Source: Acidobacteriota bacterium
GTDB taxonomy: Bacteria; Acidobacteriota; Thermoanaerobaculia; Multivoradales; UBA5704
Length of the DNA stretch: 6,196 nucleotides
Reading direction: 5' to 3'
Assembly: GCA_003223675.1 (NCBI GenBank)
Contig: QHVW01000858.1
Span: 1-6,196, forward strand
This document shows positions 1-6,196 of this stretch, in pieces. The notes beneath the pieces are model-generated. The model was not told the DNA's origin. It was given only the letters and a program-made list of their open reading frames with translations, and searched no databases. The translations under genes were made by a program, and so were the position numbers. Numbering within the stretch: the first letter of the stretch is position 1; each line of letters opens with the position of its first letter.

Positions 1-927
1 GGCCACCGTGTTGTTGTCCGCGTCGGCCACCAGCAGGGAGCAGCCGTAGGACGAGAGCCCCAGGCCGTTGGGCGTGCTGCCCGGTGGCACGGCCAGATCA
101 AGGGCGATCGAGATGCGCTCCCTGGCCGTCCGCGAGGCCAGGTCGGCCACCCAGACCTCATTGGTGTTGGCGCAGGCCACGAAGAGACGGCCGCCGTCCG
201 GCGAGAGGGCCATGGCGTTGGGGTGCTCCCCCACCGCGATCTCCCCTTGCGGGGCGAGCGTGGCGGCGTCGAAGAGGAGGACCTTGGCGCCCCCCCAGAG
301 GGAGACGAGCAGGGTCTTGCCGTCCGGCGTCAGCAGGGCCGTATACCCCTCGGCGGGGAGCTCGACCTTCTTGACCACCTCGCCCGTCCCGAGGTCCACC
401 TGGGAGAGGAGCTGCCCCAGGGCGTGCACGGCGAAGAGGCGGGAGCCGTCCGGAGAGATGGCGAGCCCGCCCACGAAGCTGGCTTCCGTCGGCTTCTCCA
501 GCTTGATCGATCTCCCGGCCTCGAGCCCCTTTGCCGTGAGCTGGAATTCCTCGACTGTATTGGCGCCGCCGCCGGAGAGGTAGAGCCGTTTGCCGTCCGG
601 GTGCCAGGCGACCCCCAGCCAGGTGTTCGCCACGTCGACCTTCTGCGCGACGTTCAAGGTCTTCAGATCGACCAGGGTGAGGGTCGGCTTCGAGTAACCG
701 TCGTTGCTGATCACCAGCGTGCGGCCGTCCGGGGACTCGGCCATGGCGAGGGGGAGGTCCCCCACGGTGATGTGGCGGCCGGCCGGAGAGATCCGCCAGC
801 CGTTGGGCAGCAGGGTGACGTCCCGGGACTCCTTGCCGGGGCGCGAGGTCTTGGGATTCTGGGCGGCGGCCAGCGGTGGCACTGCCGCGAGGAGGAGGAG
901 GAGGACGGCCGAGGGTCGTCTGGGCAT
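1..927 (-). CDS. Secreted YncE-family beta-propeller protein, N-terminal part (likely bifunctional YncE/alkaline phosphatase type); 3' end outside window
   Basis: The reading frame opens at ATG 927 and stays open for 309 codons to the window edge, so the C-terminus is missing. Residues 1-23 form a signal peptide: MPRR, a leucine-rich core, then an AAAQ cleavage region, so the protein is exported. After it come five clear YVTN-type blade motifs of the form (S/H/T)PDGxxL near residues 65, 109, 158, 200 and 242, plus a degenerate one (SSYGCSLL) near 292. This is a seven-bladed-type propeller. The opening (LLPNGWRISPAGRHITVGDLP, then a VDL strand and WLGVAWHPDG) resembles proteins in which a YncE propeller is fused to a C-terminal alkaline-phosphatase-superfamily domain. 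That second domain would lie outside the window, so the fusion is inference. The ligand or substrate is unknown. The start is supported by an AGGA ribosome binding site 7 nt upstream. The gene probably shares a transcript with the nucleotidyltransferase gene before it. Confidence 0.85.
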   Translation of the reverse strand, partial: MPRRPSAVLLLLLAAVPPLAAAQNPKTSRPGKESRDVTLLPNGWRISPAGRHITVGDLPLAMAESPDGRTLVISNDGYSKPTLTLVDLKTLNVAQKVDVANTWLGVAWHPDGKRLYLSGGGANTVEEFQLTAKGLEAGRSIKLEKPTEASFVGGLAISPDGSRLFAVHALGQLLSQVDLGTGEVVKKVELPAEGYTALLTPDGKTLLVSLWGGAKVLLFDAATLAPQGEIAVGEHPNAMALSPDGGRLFVACANTNEVWVADLASRTARERISIALDLAVPPGSTPNGLGLSSYGCSLLVADADNNTVA

Positions 928-934
928 GGGGATA

Positions 935-938
935 TCCT
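935..938 (-). promoter_or_regulatory. Ribosome binding site of the YncE gene, overlapping the upstream stop codon
   Basis: On the minus strand AGGA sits 7 nt before ATG 927 and overlaps the TAG stop (939-937) of the nucleotidyltransferase gene. This fixes the start of the propeller gene and suggests translational coupling of the two genes. Confidence 0.55.
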
Positions 939-1923
939 ATGCCGGAGCCGCCCCCTCGAGATGCCTCACGAGCTCTTCCTTGAGCTCCGCCGGGAGCCGG
1001 CCGATCGCCGCCCGCACGGCCTTCACCGCGGCCGGGCTGGGGCGCAACGCCTCCCAGGCGATCGGCAGATCCCCGGGACGGTCCAGGAGGAGGACCTCGA
1101 TCAGCGCGCCGGCCTGTCGCAGGTCCTTCGCTGCTTTCGCCTGCTCGGAAACCGGCCGCCGTTGCGAGATCAGGAGCTTGTGGAAAGCGAACCGCGCGGG
1201 GTCCGGCACGTTGACCAGGATGCCGTCCAGGCCGACGATCGCCGCCTGCGCGGGGCTCTCGATCAGGTAGTCAAGAAACCGCAGCGGATGGGCGGCGACC
1301 CCGAGGCCGGGCAGGAAGACCGGCTCCTCGGAGTCGGGACCGAGGAGAGGGGTCAGGAAGTCCACCCGCAGGTCCCGCCCCCGGATCTTGAACGAGGTGC
1401 TCACAGACTCATTCAGAGGCTCCATCTCTGCGGAGAGGTCGATCCCGATGTCGATGTCCTGGGTCCGCAGGGCCTGCTGCTCGAAGCGGACGCCGAGCAC
1501 GTTGCCGTAGGCGCTGAACGCCTGGGTGCCGACGAGGATTCCTCCCATGCGGAACACTCCCGCCTGGGCGATCAACGACAGCACCCGGACCGTCGTCGCG
1601 CTCTCCGCGGTCGCTCCTCCCGCCACCAGCATGCTGCAGAGCCGGGCCCGCTGGCTCGCGTCGGCGGCGAGCCTCTCGCGGGCCTCCCGGGCGCCCTCGA
1701 TCCAGGCCAGCAGGGACGGGGATTCACGGCCGAGGTACTGCTGCGTCTTCCGATTCCCCTCCATCCGCTGGAGATACCAGTAGGTCTTCCCCTTGATCGT
1801 CTTGGAGACGAACGATCCCTGGGGAGCCGCCAGGGCAGCCACCTCCGCCTCGGCCTGGATCACCTGGTCGAGAAGCTCGGCGTAGAGGGTGTGCACCGAC
1901 TCGGGGAGCCGCTGAAAGGCCAC
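937..1923 (-). CDS. GSU2403-family nucleotidyltransferase-fold protein
   Basis: A complete 328-residue protein starting at GTG 1923, with a GGAG ribosome binding site 9 nt upstream (1936-1933). The central part carries a polymerase-beta-like nucleotidyltransferase signature: GGILVGT (residues 127-133), then RTQDIDIGID with the D156-x-D158 metal-binding pair, and a candidate third acidic residue in VDFL (D188). The segment PARFAFHKLLISQRR (242-256) and the following AKDLRQA helix are typical of the GSU2403 family (Pfam NTP_transf_8). The N-terminal region has a SFVSKTIKGKTYWYLQ strand pair (37-52) and QYLG, often seen in this family. No signal peptide or membrane segment is visible, so it should be cytoplasmic. 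The substrate is unknown. Related nucleotidyltransferase folds occur in toxin-antitoxin and abortive-infection systems such as AbiEii, but no partner antitoxin gene adjoins it here. A perfect inverted repeat lies just upstream and may control it. Confidence 0.85.
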   Translation of the reverse strand: MAFQRLPESVHTLYAELLDQVIQAEAEVAALAAPQGSFVSKTIKGKTYWYLQRMEGNRKTQQYLGRESPSLLAWIEGAREARERLAADASQRARLCSMLVAGGATAESATTVRVLSLIAQAGVFRMGGILVGTQAFSAYGNVLGVRFEQQALRTQDIDIGIDLSAEMEPLNESVSTSFKIRGRDLRVDFLTPLLGPDSEEPVFLPGLGVAAHPLRFLDYLIESPAQAAIVGLDGILVNVPDPARFAFHKLLISQRRPVSEQAKAAKDLRQAGALIEVLLLDRPGDLPIAWEALRPSPAAVKAVRAAIGRLPAELKEELVRHLEGAAPA

Positions 1924-1942
1924 GGGAACGATCTCCGGGAAA

Positions 1943-1977
1943 AGTTATACGCAGGTTCCGCGATCCTGCGTATAACT
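1943..1977. promoter_or_regulatory. Perfect 13-bp inverted repeat upstream of the nucleotidyltransferase gene (candidate operator)
   Basis: The arms AGTTATACGCAGG (1943-1955) and CCTGCGTATAACT (1965-1977) are exact reverse complements around a 9-nt spacer. The element ends 19 nt before the GTG start of the minus-strand gene. Each arm contains TATAAC, a near-match to a -10 box, one on each strand (minus strand 1949-1944, plus strand 1971-1976). The minus-strand copy would place a transcript start near 1937, just before the ribosome binding site. No T tract follows, so a terminator is unlikely. A binding site for a dimeric repressor overlapping the promoter is the simplest reading, but this is inference. 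Confidence 0.55.
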
Positions 1978-2020
1978 GGGATCTTACCTCTACTGCGGCC
2001 GGAGAGTGGCGCCCCTTCGG

Positions 2021-2175
2021 GGCTGACCCTCACTCCCCAACCCCTCTCTCCCATCCCTCCGCCCACCCTACCGGGGAGAGAGGGGCTCAGGAGGAGGGGT
2101 TTTGCTTTACTCCCTCTTCTCCCCGGAAGGGTGGGCGGAGGGATGGGAGAAGAGGGCCGGGGTGATGAGGGCCAA
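2021..2175. repeat. Long imperfect inverted repeat (REP/MITE-like palindromic element)
   Basis: A C-rich left arm (about 2021-2086) and a G-rich right arm (about 2111-2175) are near reverse complements. The core pairs 2049-2069 with 2128-2148 over 21 bp without mismatch. It continues inward across one A-A mismatch (2070/2127) with 9 more pairs (2071-2079 with 2118-2126), then with a 1-nt bulge. Pairing also extends outward with small gaps. The loop, about 2087-2110, holds a GGAGGAGGGG stretch and a short T run. Translation gives the PPTLPGR / LPGRVGGGMGE peptides commonly seen as spurious ORFs over dispersed palindromic repeats of high-GC genomes. No transposase gene is present. Copy number elsewhere cannot be judged from this window. 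Confidence 0.8.
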
Positions 2176-2239
2176 CCTGCCGGGGACGCCAGACCTGCCG
2201 GAAATGTCACAGAATCGTTTCGGGTTACCCTATGCGCCC

Positions 2240-2971
2240 ATGCTTCCCGCCGTCCTGCTCGCCATCGCCCTGCTCGCTCAAGCTACCGGGCCCGCCACCC
2301 ACCCCAAGGCACCCAGCCGGGTGAAGGGAGTGCCGCTCGTCGAGGTGCCGGCGGCTCCGGCTTCCGGCGGGGACGAGATGGCCGTCCTCCTCACCGGAGA
2401 CGGCGGCTGGGCGGTGACGGACAGGGGGCTCTCCGAGGCGCTGGCCAAGGGGGGGATCCCCGTCGTGGGGTGGAATTCGCTGCGCTACTTCCTCCGCGGC
2501 AAGCCCCCGGACCACGCGGCCCAGGACCTCGAACGGATCCTGCGGGTCTATCTCCCCCTCTGGCACAAGGAGCGGGTGGTCCTGATCGGCTATTCGTTCG
2601 GGGCGGACGTCATGCCTTTCCTGGCCACCCGGCTGCCCCCCGATCTCGCGGCGAAGGTCTCGCTGGTCGTCCTGATGGGCCCCTCCGGCGCCGCCGACTT
2701 CCGCTTCCATCCCACGGAGTGGCTCGGCAAGCCCGCCAAGGACAGCCTGCCGGTGCTGCCGGAGCTCCAGAAGCTGCGCGGCAAGGAGATCCTCTGCGCC
2801 TACGGCATCGGGGAGAAGGACAGCTTCTGCCTCCAGGTCCCCGAGAGCGTGGCCCATCGGCTGACGCGGCCGGGGGGGCACATCGCGGGCGAAAACTACG
2901 CTCCGATCGCCGACTGGATCCTCCATCGCCAGGACGGGGCTTCGCCCGGGAGCGGGGTTGGTGCACAATGA
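2240..2971 (+). CDS. Exported AcvB/VirJ-type alpha/beta hydrolase (VirJ-like half)
   Basis: A 243-residue protein. Residues 1 to about 19 (MLPAVLLAIALLAQATGPA) form a short hydrophobic export signal. The mature part shows the AcvB/VirJ pattern: LTGDGGW (51-57), VGWNSLRYF (76-84), the nucleophile elbow GYSFGAD (117-123, Ser119), GEKDSFC (191-197, candidate acid Asp194) and RPGGH (210-214, candidate His214). Cys186 and Cys197 could form a disulfide in the periplasm. AcvB and VirJ of Agrobacterium belong to a family whose AcvB member hydrolyses lysyl-phosphatidylglycerol; that activity is inferred here from family. No lpiA/mprF synthase gene is in the window. The start is uncertain: the frame is open upstream with ATG at 2204, 2165 and 2102, but those codons overlap the inverted repeat or show rare-codon use, and no clear ribosome binding site precedes 2240. 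ATG 2204 would add an arginine-containing n-region to the signal peptide. The next gene starts 7 nt after the stop. Confidence 0.8.
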   Translation: MLPAVLLAIALLAQATGPATHPKAPSRVKGVPLVEVPAAPASGGDEMAVLLTGDGGWAVTDRGLSEALAKGGIPVVGWNSLRYFLRGKPPDHAAQDLERILRVYLPLWHKERVVLIGYSFGADVMPFLATRLPPDLAAKVSLVVLMGPSGAADFRFHPTEWLGKPAKDSLPVLPELQKLRGKEILCAYGIGEKDSFCLQVPESVAHRLTRPGGHIAGENYAPIADWILHRQDGASPGSGVGAQ

Positions 2972-2978
2972 GCCCCCT

Positions 2979-3767
2979 ATGAAAAAGACGTTCGCAGCCA
3001 GCCTTCTCCTCATCGCAGTCGCCGCTCTGCCCGCCGCCGCCACCGAAGAGACGTTCGAGCTCGAGCCCTTCGGCAAGGTGACCGTCTACCATCAGACCCC
3101 GCGCCCCTCGCACGTCGCCCTCTTCATCTCGGGGGACGGCGGCTGGAACCTGGGCGTCGTCGACATGGCCCGCGAGCTCATGGGCATGGACGCCCTGGTC
3201 GCCGGAGTCGACATCCGCCACTACATGAAGACGTCGACCGCCAACCCCGATAAGTGCTGGGACCCGGGGACCGATTTCGCCGCGCTCGGCCACGCGGTCG
3301 AGAAGCGGTACGGCTACACCACCCACGTGCCGCCCGTGCTGGTGGGGTACTCCTCGGGGGCGACGATCGTCTACGCCGCCATGGTGCAGGCGCCCCCCCA
3401 CACCTTCCGCGGGGGCTTAAGCCTCGGCTTCTGCCCGGACCTGATCGTCAATCACCCCATCTGCAAGGGGAACGGCCTCGCCTGGACGCACGATCCGCAC
3501 AGCAAGGGGGTCGACTTCTCCACCTCCAATCTGCTGGAAGATCCCTGGCTCGCCTTCCAGGGGGACATCGACCAGATCTGCACGCCGGAGGACACGCGGA
3601 AGTACCTCAAGGAGGTCCGCAACGGCGAGCTCGTCTGGCTCCACAAGGTGGGTCACGGCTTCTCAGTGCCGAAGAACTGGATGCCGGAATTCAAGGACGG
3701 CTTCGCCCGCATTACTGGCCAAAAAACTGGCCAAAAAGCGGGCCAGACCCGGTCCAAAGACCGGTAG
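2979..3767 (+). CDS. Exported AcvB/VirJ-type alpha/beta hydrolase (AcvB N-terminal-domain-like)
   Basis: A 262-residue protein starting at ATG 2979 with a classic signal peptide (MKKTFAASLLLIAVAALPAAA, cleavage near residue 21). TTG 2958 is also in frame, but it would place residues ahead of the MKKT n-region. The mature domain repeats the landmarks of the preceding gene: ISGDGGW (50-56), GYSSGA (123-128, nucleophile Ser125), GDIDQIC (195-201, candidate acid Asp198) and VGHGF (224-228, candidate His226). The shared pattern G-x2-D-x2-C followed by a GH motif shows the two proteins are paralogous. A RHYMKT segment and FCPD (151-154) point to the non-VirJ, N-terminal domain of AcvB-like proteins. 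Four cysteines (93, 152, 162, 201) could form disulfides. The C-terminus is a basic tail, TGQKTGQKAGQT and then RSKDR, encoded by a 12-nt tandem repeat. It probably works with its neighbour in the periplasm on an aminoacylated lipid or a related ester; the substrate is inference. No clear ribosome binding site is seen, so coupling to the upstream gene is likely. Confidence 0.82.
   Translation: MKKTFAASLLLIAVAALPAAATEETFELEPFGKVTVYHQTPRPSHVALFISGDGGWNLGVVDMARELMGMDALVAGVDIRHYMKTSTANPDKCWDPGTDFAALGHAVEKRYGYTTHVPPVLVGYSSGATIVYAAMVQAPPHTFRGGLSLGFCPDLIVNHPICKGNGLAWTHDPHSKGVDFSTSNLLEDPWLAFQGDIDQICTPEDTRKYLKEVRNGELVWLHKVGHGFSVPKNWMPEFKDGFARITGQKTGQKAGQTRSKDR
3714..3749 (+). repeat. Two exact 12-nt tandem repeats plus a degenerate third, encoding a TGQK tail
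   Basis: The unit actggccaaaaa occurs at 3714-3725 and 3726-3737, followed by a diverged copy at 3738-3749. In frame it encodes TGQK, TGQK, AGQT at the C-terminus of the second hydrolase. It looks like slippage-prone extension of the protein end rather than a conserved domain. Confidence 0.7.
3749..3764 (+). other. Small hairpin at the end of the second hydrolase gene
   Basis: CCGGTC (3749-3754) and GACCGG (3759-3764) pair around a CAAA loop, immediately before the TAG stop and the ribosome binding site of the next gene. No T run follows, so it is not an intrinsic terminator. It could affect RNA processing or translation of the regulator gene, but may be chance in such GC-rich DNA. Confidence 0.3.
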
Positions 3768-3775
3768 GGGGAGCG

Positions 3776-5374
<1,599 letters not shown>

Positions 5375-5379
5375 AATCA

Positions 5380-5412
5380 GTGCAGATTGAAAGTCCAACC
5401 TTCAATCTGCAC
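5380..5412. promoter_or_regulatory. 12-bp perfect inverted repeat upstream of the ATPase gene (candidate operator)
   Basis: The arms GTGCAGATTGAA (5380-5391) and TTCAATCTGCAC (5401-5412) are exact reverse complements around a 9-nt spacer. One mismatch further in, a G-C pair (5393/5399) suggests the symmetry was once longer. The element lies in the 58-nt gap between the activator stop and the ATPase start, ends 20 nt before ATG 5433, and is followed by a weak -10-like TATTCT (5419-5424). CAGTGCA recurs at 5378-5384 and 5425-5431. The stem is not GC-rich and has no T run, so an operator fits better than a terminator. Confidence 0.5.
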
Positions 5413-5432
5413 AATCGCTATTCTCAGTGCAC

Positions 5433-6196
5433 ATGATCGAGCGTCTTCTCCAGTCCCGTCTCCTCGACCGGGCGACACGGTATCCGATCCTGATGCTGAC
5501 CGGACCGCGCCAGTCGGGCAAGACGACGCTCAGCCGGATGGCCTTCCCCGACCGACCCTACGTGTCCCTGGAAAACCCAGATCAGCGGGAGCTCGCCCAG
5601 GAGGATCCGATCGCCTTCCTGGCCCGCTACCGGGACGGCGCCATCATCGACGAGGTGCAGCGGGTGCCGCAGATCTTCTCCTACCTTCAGGGCATGGTGG
5701 ACGAGGATCCCAGGCCCGGCCGGTTCCTGCTCACCGGCTCCCAGAACCTGGCGCTGGTCAACGCGGTGACCCAATCCCTCGCCGGCCGCACCACCCTCAC
5801 CGAGCTCCTGCCGCTCTCCCTGGAGGAGGTCCGCCGGTTCCCCGCGCCGCCGGACGACCTCGACACGCTGCTCTGGCAGGGGGATATCCGCGGATCGAGC
5901 GGAGCCTCCCGGCCCATGAGTGGTTGACGGACTACACCGCCACCTACGTGGAGCGCGACGTACGGCAACTCGTGAACGTGGGCGATCTGCTGCTCTTCCA
6001 GACCTTCCTCCGTCTCTGCGCGGGCCGCACCGGACAGATCCTCAACCTCGCGTCGCTGGCCAGCGACTGCGGCATCTCGCATCCGACGGCGCGCTCTTGG
6101 CTGTCGGTGCTGGAGGCGAGCTACATCGTCTTCCGCGTGCCGCCGTTCTTCGCCAATCTCGGCAAGCGGCTCCTCAAGTCGCCCAAGCTGTATTTC
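5433..6196 (+). pseudogene. AAA_14/DUF4143 ATPase gene with a -1 frameshift; 3' end outside window
   Basis: ATG 5433 opens MIERLLQSRLLDRATRYPIL, a typical start for AAA_14/DUF4143 ATPases; GTG 5427 is in frame but adds only two residues. No clear ribosome binding site precedes either. The ATPase half has Walker A GPRQSGKTT (24-32), Walker B AIIDEVQRVP (70-79) and the sensor strand FLLTGSQN (98-105), then AGRTTLTELLPLSLEE. After LLWQG (near residue 150) the frame turns into 14 unrelated residues and stops at 5927. The family sequence resumes in another frame from 5885 (YPRIERSLPAHEWL, TYVERDVRQL, LLLFQTFLRLCAGRTGQ, GISHPTARSWLSVLEASYIV, GKRLLKSPKLYF) and stays open to the window edge. One extra G in the run at 5879-5883 would restore a single protein. 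The cause is either a real mutation or an assembly error. The biological role of this family is poorly defined; its members are scattered accessory genes. Confidence 0.85.
5879..5883 (+). other. Frameshift site: five-G run in the ATPase gene
   Basis: The run reads CA-GGGGG-AT. With six G the codons would be CAG GGG GGA TAT CCG, giving the family motif WQGGYPR. With five G the frame is lost. Homopolymers are common sites both of replication slippage and of sequencing error. Confidence 0.75.

Larger units (their letters stand above)
1924..2239. other. Intergenic region between divergent genes
   Basis: This 316-base gap separates the minus-strand nucleotidyltransferase gene from the plus-strand hydrolase operon and should hold both promoters. 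It contains the 13-bp palindrome at 1943-1977, a small GCCCC-TTC-GGGGC hairpin at 2011-2023, and the long inverted repeat at about 2021-2175. Triplets read through 2165-2239 in the hydrolase frame (including tca, aat, cgt, tta and tat) do not match the G/C-ending codon use of the genes, so this part looks non-coding. I see no convincing -35/-10 pair for the plus-strand operon and no intrinsic terminator with a T run. Confidence 0.6.

Noticed and set aside
1860..2210. A 116-codon minus-strand frame over the intergenic repeat
   Set aside because: The proline/glycine-rich peptide is what the palindromic repeat gives when translated, and it overlaps the nucleotidyltransferase start.
2102..2239. 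Upstream ATG starts (2102, 2165, 2204) for the first hydrolase
   Set aside because: The 2102 and 2165 starts lie in the inverted repeat, and codon use before 2240 is unlike the gene. ATG 2204 remains possible because it would add an arginine-bearing n-region to the signal peptide.
1924..2239. Sigma-54 promoter (-24 GG / -12 GC) before the hydrolase operon
   Set aside because: I found no TGGCAC-N5-TTGC-like site in the intergenic region.
223..2982. A 919-codon open frame on the plus strand
   Set aside because: It runs antisense to the propeller and nucleotidyltransferase genes and through the inverted repeat, with low-complexity R/G/E-rich sequence and no family motifs. It is a product of high GC content.
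5375..5432. Intrinsic terminator after the activator gene
   Set aside because: The inverted repeat is not GC-rich and is not followed by a T run, so an operator role is more likely.
5879..5883. Programmed -1 frameshift in the ATPase gene
   Set aside because: The family is normally encoded in one frame, and no strong downstream stimulatory structure is evident; a one-base deletion or sequencing error is simpler.

Overview
This is a gene-dense, very GC-rich stretch with strong G/C preference at third codon positions. Two of its genes encode exported proteins with Sec-type signal peptides, and two more genes belong to scattered accessory families. Together with a YncE-type propeller gene, a GSU2403-type nucleotidyltransferase and an FhlA-like sigma-54 activator, this suggests a Gram-negative soil or sediment bacterium, perhaps Acidobacteriota or a myxobacterial/deltaproteobacterial relative. 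That placement is inference; no rRNA or marker gene is present.

Left part, minus strand (1-1977): a GSU2403-family nucleotidyltransferase-fold gene (1923-937) is followed 9 nt later by the 5' part of a secreted YncE/YVTN beta-propeller gene (start at 927, runs off the window edge). The ribosome binding site of the propeller gene overlaps the nucleotidyltransferase stop codon, so the two look co-transcribed. A perfect 13-bp inverted repeat with a 9-nt spacer (1943-1977) lies just upstream of the nucleotidyltransferase.

Intergenic region (1924-2239): besides that palindrome it holds a long imperfect inverted repeat (about 2021-2175) that looks like a dispersed palindromic element of the REP/MITE kind.

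Centre, plus strand (2240-5374): three tightly packed genes. Two encode exported alpha/beta-hydrolase proteins of the AcvB/VirJ type (lysyl-phosphatidylglycerol hydrolase family), and the third encodes a GAF-AAA+-Fis sigma-54-dependent activator. The gaps are 7 and 8 nt, so this reads as one operon. The two hydrolases resemble the two halves of AcvB made as separate proteins, with the VirJ-like half encoded first.

Right part (5375-6196): a second inverted repeat (12-bp perfect arms, again a 9-nt spacer) precedes an AAA_14/DUF4143 ATPase gene. That gene is broken by an apparent one-base deletion in a G run at 5879-5883; the conserved C-terminal part continues in another frame to the window edge.

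The points most worth follow-up are the split AcvB-like hydrolase pair tied to a sigma-54 activator, and the palindromes in front of both accessory genes.
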